The notes below the pieces were generated by a model. That model had not been told where the DNA came from. It saw only the letters and a list, made by a program, of their open reading frames with translations, and did not search any database. From Rotaria sordida (Eukaryota; Rotifera; Eurotatoria; Philodinida; Philodinidae), in contig CAJNOL010000485.1 in NCBI GenBank assembly GCA_905250125.1, positions 1-64,000 on the forward strand: 64,000 nt of DNA. The letters run 5' to 3'. A program made the translations under genes and the position numbers. How positions within the stretch are numbered: the stretch's first letter is position 1; each line of letters opens with the position of its first letter. Shown here piece after piece: positions 48,626 to 60,442 of the stretch.

Positions 48626-51600
48626 ATGGCTTCGTTGTCTTCTATTCCATGGGGTTATTTAGAGCCAATTAATAATATATACCCTCGTGGAATATTAACA
48701 AAATCTTCTTATATAATAGGACGTCATCCAAATGAATGTGATATTATTCTTGATTCAAAAGAACTTCGACAACATGAATATTTTATTCATTTAAGTTCAA
48801 AACATTTTATTATAGAATCTATAGATAATGGTAGATCAATTTTTTTTCGTGATATTAGTAGAAATGGTTGTTATATTGATGGAGAACTAATTCATCATAC
48901 AAAAGTTTTATTACAAAATAGTGAACATATTATGTAAGTTAAAGAAAAATACAATATAAATAATTTCTTTTTTTGTTTTTGTATTATAGTTCTCTTGCTT
49001 TAAAAGAAAATCGTGCATATAGATTTATACATTTATCAGGTTTATTTGGTGTTAGTAATCTTGATGAACGTTATTTAAAAGGAAATTTACTTGGTTCAGG
49101 TTCATTTGCTAATGTTTATAAAGCTATATCACATGTTACACATACACATCGTGCTATTAAAATTATAAATAAAGATCAATGTGAAAAACAAATTGGTCCT
49201 GGATTTTCAAAATATCTTTATCGAGAAGTGTAAATAATAAATAATTATTTATTGAAAAGAAAAAAAAAAAAATTTTTTTAATTTTTTTGTTTTTTTAAGA
49301 TCTATTCATGGTAGTGTTGATCATCCTTGTATTCTTCGTCGTTTTGATGTTTATCATGAAAAATCAGATTTATTTGTTGAAATGGAATATGCAGCTGGAG
49401 GTTCATTACTTGATAGAATACATAAAACATATATTATGGATGAAGATGAATGTAAATTTATTTTTTATCAAATTGGTTGTGCACTTGCATATTTACATCG
49501 ACTTAAAATAGTAATAAAACAAAAAAAAAACAAAATAAAAATTTTTTTTCTACTGTTGAATTAGGTTCATCGAGATATAAAACCAGCTAATGTTCTTCTT
49601 ATGTCAAATGAACGAGAAACAGTTGCAAAATTAAGTGATTTTGGTGTTGCGAAATATGTTTATGCATCATCACGATATTTAAATACAACAATTGCTGGTA
49701 CACAACAATTTATGGCACCCGAAGTACAATTTCAAACTGGACATTCTACAAATGCTGATGTAAGTTTGAAAAAAAATATTTTATTATTTATTTCTATTCA
49801 AATAAAAGAAAAGAAATGGTATTTGAGATTTTAATAACTTAATAATATAGTTTGAATTTGTATTAGGATATAAGGTTACTATACTCAATAAACAAAACTT
49901 TTTGTCAGGTTGGAGTGGTAAAGAAAAAATTGACTGACAAGAGAAGTCCTCTCACTTATTAATCTTTTTTTGAGTCGAGATTATGCACATCTCGTAGGTC
50001 TTAATGAACTATGAATATTTTTGAAAAGAGTTCGAGGGCTTAGCTTATTGCTGTTAAGATAGCGTATTGTCAGTAGAATGCTATGATTAGTCCTCAGGAA
50101 CACTAGGAAATATTAATTTAGAATTTTGCACAGAGATAGGTCGTCGTGAGAATAATTTATTATAAATACTTAGGTCTGACCAAAAGTTCCCAGAACATTA
50201 AATAGTAATATAAAAATAAGGAGATATTTTCAATTTTATTTTATCAAATGTTGAGGATAGTTACCATGATTATTTATATCAAGGTCAATCCTTTCTAACA
50301 ATTTAGTAAAAGTTTTTTTGAAGTCTTTTTCGAAAAAAGTTTTAGCTACCTTGGATACCATATGAGCTAATCATATTTCATTTATTTAATCAGTTAGACT
50401 ACATTCAATAAAATTAGTTAGCCATAAATTACATAGTACCAGGCCGGGCGAATGTGACTGCTATGACATTATATTGATGTCTTCGTCTGTCAAATAATTA
50501 ATAAGATCAGATGAGTATCGAGTCAACGATCATCTTTAAGCAACTTTACATTTTGAACCTGATGTCTATATTTGTTTCCACATTTCATTAACAAAAGGGT
50601 TCAGATAATTTTCAATATAATACTTGTGATCTACAGTCTTGCCTTTATCTATACTGAAGATTATTTGATTTGAAGAATATACTAAACAAAGTTTTGCTTC
50701 ACATCTGTCTCCATGAACAATAGTCTTTGACAATTCATCTTCAATAAGCCAGTTAGTATCAGATGACTTATGACTGACCTATCTAAAGTAAATCTATATT
50801 CCATTACTAGTAATGCTAGAATGCAACTGACATTCCGGAATAAAATTCCACTAAATTTTTAAAACAAATGAAATATGATTAGCTCATGTGGTATCCAAGG
50901 TAGCTAAAACTTTTTTCGAAAAAGACTTCAAAAAAACTTTTACTAAATTGTTAGAAAGGATTGACCTTGATATAAATAATCATGGTAACTATCCTCAACA
51001 TTTGATAAAATAAAATTGAAAATATCTCTTTATTTTTATATTACTATTTAATGTTCTGGGAACTTTTGGTCAGACCTAAGTACTTCAGATCTTTTCTTTG
51101 CTCTTATCCTAAGATAAGAACATCGAATTTGTCATTGTGTATGCTCAACAACAATAAACAAAGTGCCCGAATTGTTTTCAAAAATATTCATAGTGTACAT
51201 AGTTTCGATTAATCAGTCCGAACACTTTCCTTATGAGCCTAGGTTAGCGGAGGTTCACCTGCCCAATTGAAGTTGGCTTGTGAAGCAAGATCCAGGCAAT
51301 ATTTCGAAAGAAAAAAAAAACAAACTATGTAGATTTGTTTATATTGATTAATTTTATATAAGATTTAATTTAGGTTTGGTCATTTGGTATGACTCTTCTG
51401 AATGCTTATGTTGGAGATACTGTATTTCGTTTACGAGGTATTCGAGCATTAAATTCAGTATCACATACAAAAAAAGATTTAAAAGAAATAATAATAAAAA
51501 CATTAGAAAAAAATACATATGCTCGACCAGATATGAATCAATTATTTCGTTATTCATGGTTTCGTGATAGTGCATGTTTTGAACGAATTCAAAAACTTGT

Positions 51601-51646
51601 TCATGTACAAACTGGTAAATTTTTAAATTTACCTTATGAAAGATGA
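48626..51646 (+). CDS. FHA-domain protein kinase of the CHK2 (Rad53/Chk2) type, 5 exons, about 408 aa
   Basis: Exons 48626-48933, 48990-49229, 49300-49510, 49565-49759, 51374-51646. The start was chosen at MASLSSIPWGYLEP because the PWG motif is typical of CHK2 just before its FHA domain. The FHA domain has GR (32-33), SSKHF (57-61) and SRNG (78-81), the phosphothreonine-binding residues. The kinase domain has LGSGSFANVYKA, AIK (K160), HRDIKPANVLL, DFGVAKY and GTQQFMAPEV, then DVWSFGMTLL. CHK2 relays ATM signals in the DNA-damage checkpoint, with FHA-mediated dimerisation. Unlike human CHK2, there is no N-terminal SQ/TQ cluster, the C-lobe after DVWS is short and divergent, and there is no C-terminal nuclear-localisation tail. 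A divergent CHK2 or a bdelloid-specific FHA kinase are both possible. It lies 270 bases after STK36 on the same strand. Confidence 0.85.
50004..51199. mobile_element. foldback MITE, family A copy 2, split by a mariner
   Basis: The left part (50004-50166) begins TGAACTATGAATATTTTTGA, and the right part (51083-51199) ends in the mirror TCAAAAATATTCATAG-like sequence. The arm matches the element at 1465-1968 (GAAAAGAGTTCGAG, CTTATTGCTGT). A mariner-like element sits between the two parts. Confidence 0.7.
50169..51080 (-). mobile_element. mariner-like element with about 215-bp inverted repeats, 912 bp, inserted in the MITE
   Basis: CTTAGGTCTGACCAAAAGTT at the left is exactly mirrored at the right end, and the arms run to about 50390 and 50866. 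TA flanks both ends (50167-50168, 51081-51082). The interior on the minus strand encodes a decayed mariner transposase C-terminus: DKGKTVDHKYYIENYLNPFV, then NEMWKQ, a stop, and a degraded SPDLAPCDF-like block. It cannot make transposase. High arm identity suggests it arrived after the host MITE. Confidence 0.88.
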
Positions 51647-53957
51647 TTCTTATTTGTATGTATGTGTTTTTGTGTTACGTTGTTTTCTTTTTGTACAATA
51701 GATACTAGCAAAAAATTATGAATTTTTTTTTCTTTTTGTGTTTCTTTGTTTGATATTACGAATGTCCATATCAATTTTGTTCATCTTGATATTCTCTTTT
51801 TTTTTTATATACAGTGTGAAATCAGATATGACTTTGCGTATAATTAAAGAAATAAAATATCGGAATTATTTGAAATTTACGAAAAGTATTAAAGAATTTA
51901 TGTTCTTGTCGAATTATAGATTTTGAAAAGATTAATGGTTTAATCAAGAGATCATGGTTGATAGGGTAGATAGAATGAAAGTGGTCAGTTGAAGGGCGGC
52001 GCCCGGCTTAGCCCTTCCAGGACCACACCACTAGAAAAGATATTGAATACAGTTTTTTTTAATATGAATATTCAACCTGATGGTTTTAATTGTCTCTAAA
52101 GTTGTTTATTAACTGATTACGGACGGTGATACATATGTTGTACTGCCTGTTTATTTCCAATAGAGAATAAGTCGTTTTGTTACCATGAAACTGCTAGATC
52201 TGCAAGGCGGTAAAAGTCATAGGTTGCCTCATTCTTCTTTTTACGCATATCTTTTCTTTTTTCATTGTATCGCCTAGATCCTTTCCAGATGTTCTTTTTT
52301 GTTTCTGTTATTGTACAATAACATCATGATTTCTCTCTCTTCTCCTGATATAATATCTTGCGAGAATATTTGAAAAAACTCTTATTTTCTATTGCTATTA
52401 TACATATAGTTGCTTCTTTTCTCATTTGATGAAGTAAAGTTAGTCTCAATTTCGTTATACAATCAGTTAGCTTAGAGTTAAATGTGTAAATCAATGCATT
52501 GATGGACGACTGAGATCTCTCAATGTTATTTTTTTGAAGAATTTTCTTAGTTCCTAGAAATTTTGAAATGAAAAAAGAAGACAATAATGTTAGAGAATGT
52601 ACAGAAAAGAAACTAGACCTCCACTCGAGCGAAGCTCGAGTAGATAAGGCGGCTGACTGCACGAACCCGAAAAATATCAAAATAGGAGTGTATATGACAT
52701 CTGCTATTTCAAAATCGTAGACGTCCCTAGAGAAAATTATAATGAATGTGATTAGCTATCGCCATATAAGGAAACATTCAGCTGTTCATTATCGTATTGC
52801 TCATTTCATCTATATAAGCCATGGCCAGATTTTCTTGATTGCTCGAGACTCTTTCTTGGATGAATTTAAGTCACATAAGACGATAATTAAATTGTATATG
52901 CATTTAACATCTGAGATATTAATGGTCGTTTCAGATTGAATCATACATTACCATAGAAGGAAACTAGCAGCTGTTAATTATCATTTTACATATATTTATT
53001 ATCTCCCGAACGGAATGAAATTTTGAAAAACGGATTTCAGATGTGCACTCATCACGTTCTCGCGATCTCGACAAACTTTTTCCCAATGTGAAACGATGGT
53101 TAGTTGCGGTAAACGAGTGGCTAACTTGAATCGTGACTCATATGTTGAGAAGAAGACGAAGAATTTGCCATGGCAACTAAGCGAGTGAAAAGCAGTAATG
53201 TCGCTGCACCTTAACTAGACACGAACATGTCTGATAATTGATTCTCAATGTTGAAAAACTTTAAAAGTAGTGGCGATTTATATCTCTACTCTAGTGCTGA
53301 GTGAATAAATTTTGGAAGACCTTTTTCTGAAAAGAGAAATCTAAATAAGCATCATCGCAATCTATTCTTCATTTTCATAATGAAATATATTTTTACTTGC
53401 AAATAAGCAAAATTATTTTGTTTTGATTATTATAAAGTTTTGCTGTACTCATTTTGAATCAAATACAATAAATTGATTGGAGAATTACTACTTTTCGATA
53501 GAAAATAAAATTCCATCTTCAAAAAGAAGAAAAAATTCATGTAAACGAAGGCTTAATAATAATATTTTAGAACAATTAGAAATGATCAAAATACAAAATT
53601 TAGCTATTGTAGATAAACGCAACGATAAACATAGTAACGTCTATGATCATACTCGGCATAAATTTGTTAATAAGTTCATATCAATACAAATGAAGAGTCA
53701 TTTTTTTTTCTCATGATTCAACTGAACCAAAAGTGAAATAGGCCTTTTATGAACAGATTTCAGACCGAGATCGGCTGTTTAATGAAAAAAGATAGCTATA
53801 ATGCTGAATTAATTTTTTTAACCTTTTGACGGGGAAGCTGGAATATCGTAAAATAGGCCTTTTCAATGTTTGTTGTGTTCTGAAATAGTAGTAGTCTTTA
53901 CTCGATAGAATTCTTGAAAGATGTATTTTTAAAATTCGACTGCAAATAATTGTATTA
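51647..53957. other. intergenic, few recognisable features
   Basis: Holds the GC-rich hairpin at 51981-52026. A roughly 40-base segment is repeated with divergence (near 52761 and 52949: GGAAAC.TTCAGCTGTT.ATTATC). A plus-strand frame of 79 codons at 53477-53716 has coding-like composition (KIPSSKRRKNSCKRRLNNN) but no splice or family support. A CTCGAGCGAAGCTCGAG hairpin lies near 52624. Confidence 0.4.
51981..52026. other. GC-rich imperfect hairpin of unknown nature
   Basis: GTGGTC (51981-51986) pairs with GACCAC (52021-52026), and GAAGGGC (51991-51997) with GCCCTTC (52011-52017), around a GGCGCCCGGC loop. It stands out from the A/T-rich surroundings. It could be a structured RNA, the 3' element of the CHK2-like transcript, or a SINE fragment. 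Confidence 0.4.
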
Positions 53958-54329
53958 TTAGTTTAATTTTTCGATTTTATCATTTTTCTGTGTATGTTCA
54001 TTGAAATTTTGCATTTGTTGATATGTATTCACAAGAAAATGAGCTATATGAGTCCATTTAATAAGCATTTCTTCAATCTGCCCAATATTCATTGTTCTTT
54101 CTAAACAACTCGAATCACTTTCTTGTGTATCATAAATATTTTCTACTGATTGAACCATTTGATCAATAGTTTGAATAGCTTCTACAACTGAAGATAATGG
54201 AGAAGTATTTGACATATGTGTACTTATATTTATATGACTATTACTAGTCGGTATTGATGTTGAAATTGTTCTATTAGAACGAAGGCATCTGGTTAATAAT
54301 GATGAAGATTGTTTATAACTTTTTGCCAT
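53958..54329 (-). CDS. small unrecognised protein, single exon, 123 aa
   Basis: Intact frame with ATG in a suitable context, Ser/Thr-rich N-terminal third and a helical, probably coiled-coil C-terminal half (VVEAIQTIDQMVQSVENIYD and IEEMLIKWTHIAHFLVNTYQ). Size and composition resemble small subunits of adaptor or tethering complexes, but I cannot assign a family. Codon use matches neighbouring exons and no intron is needed. The upstream region rules out an obvious earlier exon. Confidence 0.55.
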   Translation of the reverse strand: MAKSYKQSSSLLTRCLRSNRTISTSIPTSNSHINISTHMSNTSPLSSVVEAIQTIDQMVQSVENIYDTQESDSSCLERTMNIGQIEEMLIKWTHIAHFLVNTYQQMQNFNEHTQKNDKIEKLN

Positions 54330-55171
54330 AAAAAAAAACCATGCAGAAAAGAAGGAAAAAAAAACAAATGAGATAAATTGATTTGGCGCTTGCTATCAAA
54401 TATCTTTCATTTTATATTTGATATCAATCATTCAATGTTACATATAAGTACTTATTTTTATTCTTTGTTTAGAGAAATTATCTTTCAATTATAACGGATA
54501 ATTTCATCCATGCTTATTTATCTGACCTGTATTGGTTTGTTTAGAAACAAATGTTTACATAGTTGTCTGATGTCAATGTATTTTTTCCTCATAGAGGAAA
54601 AGAAAAGAAAACTTACGCTAGTTTCTTATCTATGTTTGTATCATAAAGAAAGGTTTTCCTGTTTTTTTTTCTTGTCCTTTTAACTATTACTTGTGTGAGA
54701 TGACAATATCGATATTTTTCCTCGGGCATCTGCTGTTAGTCATCGTGATTATCATCAGTAACATAAAAATAATAACAACAACAACAACAGCAGAAAAAAA
54801 AGAGAACAATATTGGTTAATGCTGGCTCTATATCATCCGTCCTTGTTCGTTTTTCTTTACATGCCATATATCCATTTTCTTATGTGTCGATACTAACCGA
54901 CCGGGCACGAAGAAAAATGTCTCAAAATAATTACAAATAAGACTAGTTTTGTTTTTTTTTGTGTACGGATTCACAGACGAGTATATCAGAGAGCGAGAAA
55001 GAAAGAAAAAGGCATAGCTCTCTACGATATACTATTGGTGAAGTCGTCTAGTAGTATCATAATCATCAAAAACGCTTGTGTCTATAGAAACAATTTGTTT
55101 TTTTCGGTAAATAATTTTGTTGGACTATTTTAGTTTTAAATCTATTAATTTTTAGTAGGTAATATAATTCA
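54330..55171. other. divergent intergenic region
   Basis: Lies between the minus-strand 123-aa gene and the plus-strand 535-aa gene. It contains a (CAA)n microsatellite at about 54774-54788 and many T-runs. A bidirectional promoter region is likely, but no element is nameable. Confidence 0.4.
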
Positions 55172-56779
55172 ATGGCATTGACACCTGATGAAGTATCTAC
55201 AAGTAGAAATAATGAGATCAATTCGCTCTCATCAACTAATAAAGTTTCTGTAAAAAATGAAGAAACAAAAGGAATTGAGATGCCTTTACCGACAACAACT
55301 GATGAAAAAGAAAAAATATTTTCAACTTCAGCTACAAACAAATCTGAAGCCAAATCAACATCGATAGAAAATTCAAATATTATTTCTTCTGATGAAATAA
55401 ATAAAGAAAATTTTAATAATAATCGTCGAAATCAATTAAAATGTCGTTCAGTTAGTTTTGCTCCAACAGTTGAAGAATTTGAAATACCTTCATCTCGTCA
55501 TTCTTCTTTTTCATCAAAACGTCATTCAGTTGATTTTATTGATGTACTTGTCAATAGTTATAAACTTGAAACTTCAAATAATTTATTTCCATTAAATGAA
55601 GAAAAAAAATATATTCCTAAAACAACTCGTACACGTGTAAATCGTAATTGGCGTGAACATCGTATGAGACATTTAATGAATAAATTAGAAGAATTAAGTT
55701 TATGGGATCGTGAAGAAGAATTAAAAGTAACACAAGCTCAATTATTACGTGAACAAAAATTAGAACAAATACAAGATCGTCAACGTAATCATGATTTATG
55801 TTTACAATTAATGCGTCAAAGACATGGAAGTGAAATGGAAAGTGCTGTTCTATTAGATCGTGCTGCAAATAATATTAATGATGAAAGTACTAGTGCAACA
55901 ATAGCACAAGCAATGACTTTAGCATCACCAGCAAATGTTCTTGCCTATGATTTACCAACACCACCACAAACACTTAAACGACGTGTTCGACAAGAACAAG
56001 ATAAATTATTAAATGTTAAAACACCTATTGGTCGTTATCGACAATTTGAAACAAAAATGGATAATAAACTTGAAAAAATCAATCAAAAATTAAAACCAGA
56101 TTGGGAAATAATGCGTGCATATGATTCATCACATACATCAATACCATCAACATTTGTACCATTATTTAGTGAAACATATCTAGGATTACTTTCAGTACCT
56201 GATACACATTCATTCAATAGATACAATCAACATCATCATGGTATGCCTTCATATTCACATCAATTACCACCACATGATTCTAGTCCTGATCATGAAGTTC
56301 ATCTTAGGTCTCATGCAAAACGTGATGTACGTGTACCATTAAAAGATCAAATCAATGATGATAATAATGATGAATATAATCGTTCACAATTAAGTTCTAG
56401 TCCATCAAAACGATCAACAAATATAGTATCAAGTACTGCTTCATCATTATATGATTTTTCAACATTAGAAAGTACACCAGGTGAATCTTCATTAATTCAT
56501 TCTCGTCAACCAATATCAAATAGTATTCATCAACGAAATCTTAATAATGATCTTAACACTACAAGAAAATTATCACTTGAACCAAATGAATATATTTCAC
56601 AAAAAATAACTGGATCATTAAATGGTGTTTTAAAAAAAAATCGATCATTATCACTACCAACAAATAAACATGTTAAATTTATTGATCAAGATAATGATCA
56701 TGAAGAAAATTTTAATTCTAATAAATCTTCAAGAATGACGCATCAACCAGAAATGATATCCCTTTCAAAAACACGATAA
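55172..56779 (+). CDS. 535-residue intronless protein, charged, coiled coil, possible PP1-binding motifs
   Basis: One uninterrupted frame, unusual here because most long genes have many introns. Residues 1-85 are Ser/Thr/Glu-rich. RSVSFAP (about 92-98) and KHVKFID (about 503-509) both fit the RVxF-type PP1 docking pattern [KR]x[VI]x[FW]. Residues about 150-220 form a charged coiled coil (RTRVNRNWREHRMRHLMNKL, then LREQKLEQIQDRQRNHDLCL). A conserved-looking block LAYDLPTPPQTLKRRVRQEQ and TPIGRYRQFE follows, and the C-terminal third is Ser/His/Asn-rich and disordered. I do not recognise the family. A scaffold or cytoskeletal role is only a guess. Confidence 0.75.
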   Translation: MALTPDEVSTSRNNEINSLSSTNKVSVKNEETKGIEMPLPTTTDEKEKIFSTSATNKSEAKSTSIENSNIISSDEINKENFNNNRRNQLKCRSVSFAPTVEEFEIPSSRHSSFSSKRHSVDFIDVLVNSYKLETSNNLFPLNEEKKYIPKTTRTRVNRNWREHRMRHLMNKLEELSLWDREEELKVTQAQLLREQKLEQIQDRQRNHDLCLQLMRQRHGSEMESAVLLDRAANNINDESTSATIAQAMTLASPANVLAYDLPTPPQTLKRRVRQEQDKLLNVKTPIGRYRQFETKMDNKLEKINQKLKPDWEIMRAYDSSHTSIPSTFVPLFSETYLGLLSVPDTHSFNRYNQHHHGMPSYSHQLPPHDSSPDHEVHLRSHAKRDVRVPLKDQINDDNNDEYNRSQLSSSPSKRSTNIVSSTASSLYDFSTLESTPGESSLIHSRQPISNSIHQRNLNNDLNTTRKLSLEPNEYISQKITGSLNGVLKKNRSLSLPTNKHVKFIDQDNDHEENFNSNKSSRMTHQPEMISLSKTR

Positions 56780-58440
56780 CTCTACAATAAAAAATAGCAC
56801 AAACATTTCAATACCTATTTCATTCAAATTGCACCTCCTATTTTTATTTTTATTTTTATTTTTTGCTTTTATGACACATACACATTTTTATCTATATTTA
56901 GAGAATATAAAGAAGTTTTGTCACTTTGTGTCAAATTACATAATAAATAAAAGGATACATTAATGATGCAAAAAAAAAGAAATATGTGGGTGTATATGAG
57001 ATAGATTGTTTTCCGAATGTATATTTATGTTACAAATAGATATAACTCTCGTACAATGATGTAGTTTTTTTTTTTGCAAAATGGAAGATGCAACAGAAAA
57101 AAAAGATTATTAAACACATAAAGAGATAAATGATAGTAAACATGGAAAGATCTTTCAACAAGATTTGTAATCAATATTATTTGGTCGAGTACAAACTATC
57201 TAATGATAATAGCAATGATATTTTACTTCTAAAATCTATGCAACGGAGATGTTTTGTAGATTAGTAATATCAATTATAAGATAGCTATTTTTATAATATC
57301 TAAAATGAAGATACAGAATTTCTTTAATCGATTTATTCGAAACTATATCGAGTACAACCTGAAACAGATTGAAAAAAATTCTCGAAGATCAAATAATGTC
57401 TCTAAGAGTTTCCTTGGATATAAAAATATTATGTATGAAATATTAGTAAAGTTCGTGATATATTAGAAAAGCCCGAGAATTTCTATTCTGGCTTGTCATC
57501 CAAAAGTTTCAGCTGGATTTTCTATAATCCTCCTAAAAGAACTCATAGTTTTTGTTAGTCTTAATTACAATTTGTATTTTCAACTTATCTTTTAATCAAT
57601 ATATCATTAATAAATAAATTTATTTTGCTTATCACGCACTTCTACAATATAATCACTCACAATATTTATAGTTAAAAGAAAACCAATAAAACTTTATTTT
57701 TAATCTATGCTATTAAAGTTAACTTGTATTACGAGCTTAGTTATTACTTTCTAGTTCATTTAAAGAAATAGTTTATAGCCAAAACTGGTTGAATACACGT
57801 TGAGCTTAGTTCTTGGGTTCTTTGCAAAAAGAAATCCTCTCTCAAGAGTATGAAGCCTACAACATAGAACATGTGTCATTGCGTGGTCTCAAAGATATAT
57901 TTTTTTTTTGAGTTAGACATATACTCATCCATGTCAAGAACTTATCAGAGTAGTGTATTGATAGAGCGTGGGTTTGAGTAATAGATAAAGATATTTTTGC
58001 TGAATATATTCTTATCTGAAAAAGATTTGTTTATGTGTAATATATTTGGATGTACATCATTTTAATTATGTCCGATGGTCATGCGAATCAAATCTTTTCG
58101 TAAAGAAAAAAATCAAAAAGAATTTCTTTAAGGCATACTTCAAAATATCATAAAACGCTTCCAAGACACTGTTTATTCTTAATAAATAAACGCATTATAA
58201 TTAACTATTCTTTCCTATCAGTTTTTTTTTCTCTTGAATTGCGTAACTTGAAGTTGGCATACACCATTAAGATGATGGAAGCAAAATATAGTGCATACTA
58301 AATTTAGATATTGATATATGCATAAAAGCGAATAATTTGATTAACTGAGAAGTTCTTCTAAAACTTTCTTTTGTTTTGTTTATTCAGATGAGAAGGGAGT
58401 CTTGTTTTATAAGGAAAAGAGTTCTAATATAGAGGGATTA
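56780..58440. other. intergenic, nothing recognised
   Basis: The 3' flank of the 535-aa gene, including AATAAA-like signals near 56940, then AT-rich sequence with no supported gene or clear inverted repeats. Confidence 0.4.
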
Positions 58441-58454
58441 TTCAATTTTTTGAA

Positions 58455-58690
58455 GGCTTGATGAAGATACGCTTAAAATTGATCATAACTCTATTGCAAT
58501 CAATCATATGAATCTCGCTATTATTCATAATAAAATTATGACTATACATTATCAAATGGAAGATTGCTCAACTGCTATGTTAGTCTTCGAGAAAGCACTG
58601 TAAATTTTTAGTAAATCTTACGCTTCAAGCAACTCAATTCTCGTTAGAATTCATGCCAATAATGTAGTTGTATTATATGCTTTCTATCTC
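58455..58690 (+). pseudogene. relic of a TPR (kinesin light chain/NPHP3-like) gene
   Basis: Translating around 58475-58675 gives HNSIAINHMNLAIIHNK, MEDCSTAMLVFEKAL, an in-frame stop, then IFSKSYASSNSILVRIHANN. This follows the 42-residue TPR unit of kinesin-light-chain-type proteins (H..IA...NLA.......GD...A...FEKALEI..K....NS), a family that is much expanded in bdelloid rotifers. The reading frame is interrupted and no flanking repeat is intact. Confidence 0.6.
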
Positions 58691-58699
58691 GATTAATAA

Positions 58700-60442
58700 T
58701 CCAGAGAGATTTGTTCCCGTTAATGGACATATATTCAGACTTCACTGTTCGAAAATTCTCGAAACGAATTTGTTGAATGCAATGATCGATTGGAGATCTT
58801 GCTGAAGAAAAATAAACTTTTGTATGTTGTCTGTTAGATAATAGAAAAGATTCGCTATGTGATTAACTTTGTTCATACGATAAACATTAATTTACTTTGC
58901 TTTTTTCTTAATGTAATGCTTACATATTTTCTACATAGTATAAAGCTTTTTTTTTTCTTTTTGACTGTGTTTCCTGTAATCTTTCGCTTGGAATGTTTTC
59001 TTTTATTGATTGTAATGGTTTCCTATAGTCATATGTTTAAGTAAAGTACTTCGAATATGAACAAATCTATCGAAATTTTACATTGGTTATTTCCTTCGGA
59101 ATTCTAAAAAAAATAAGAAAATATATTTTAATTAGATATGTACTTAGTTTTGACAATGATTATGTTTTTATAGTAAAACATGTACTGAATATAAAAAAAC
59201 TAATTTTGTATAAATAAGATTTCTTTATATATCTAGATATTGCAGAAATCAATGATATGAATTGTTTGAAAAGAAAATTATAGAATAGATAAACTGATTT
59301 CTCAAATATAAAGATTTTTCTAGTTGAAACATATAATCAGGACATCTAGGAAGTTACTAAATCACGATAATATGAAATATCTTCATTATATTTCAAACTC
59401 AATGAACTCTTTTTTTTCCGCAAGATAAGAAAATTCTAAATTGGTAATAATAAAGACAAAATGCAAAAATTCAATCGTATCACAGTTTCCAGATAATAAT
59501 AAGCAATGTTTCTTATGTAGCTTATTCAGTTTCTTATCTTATTTCGAATTTCAAGCATTCACATTTTACTTCGTATTATCTAAAGATAAGTTTAAAATGT
59601 TTTCCTTAACATACTGATAAATTCTTATGAAGGAGTTTGCTACTTGTACATTGAAAAAGTTTATTAGACAACAGAACGGAAAAGGTGAGATCATGTTGTA
59701 ATTGAGTCTGATTGTTATTTTCAAGTAAAAGATAATCATTTTCTACGTTTTTACAAAATTTAAAACTTAATTCGCTCAAATTATTGGGTTGAAATATAGT
59801 GAACAAATCTAAATACTTGAAATAGAATATTTTTATTACAAAGCTGATTACTTTTCGTGTATAGATCTTTTCTTTATATTTAATATGTACTCTATTAATA
59901 CGTAGTTTTATCATATTTTCTGTTCGAAAAAAAACGTAAACAAGAGATTAACCATCCTATTGATTAGCTCGTAGCTAAAGCTTTGTGTTTCATTTAAAAT
60001 TCGCCTTATTCATTACTAATCCCTAATAAAGTTACATATATCTGATGATTTTTATATTTGTTAAATACATATGTCATTCATTCGTTGTTTTCTTTTTTAT
60101 TTTTCTATTTCTCGATAGATGCGTTCATAGAATGTTTGCAGAATTCTATTGTAACAAGTCCAATCAAATTTCTAATTATGCGTTTTTCCTTAAACAAAAC
60201 ATGTTAATATCGTAAGCCGACGGGTGATTAAAAGTAAATATTTTTTTTTTCTAATCAAATTATTATTGAATAAAATTATTTTATTTCACAACAAAAAAAA
60301 GGAATTCAAGAAAAAAAAAACAACTATTTACATTTGACTGACTAGCTTTATAAATAGAAATAATTAATAAAAAAAAAACAAAACAAAACAAACACATCGA
60401 TCGTTATCTATACAATGAATAAGTTCACATGTATTTTTCCGC
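58700..60442. other. intergenic, nothing recognised
   Basis: AT-rich with short frames only (for example 59606-59914 minus, no features). The 3' UTR of the minus-strand IQSEC-type gene presumably lies at the right edge. Confidence 0.4.

Noticed and set aside
53477-53716. 79-codon plus-strand frame
   Set aside because: Coding-like composition but no acceptor/donor pair, partner exon or family; left unannotated.
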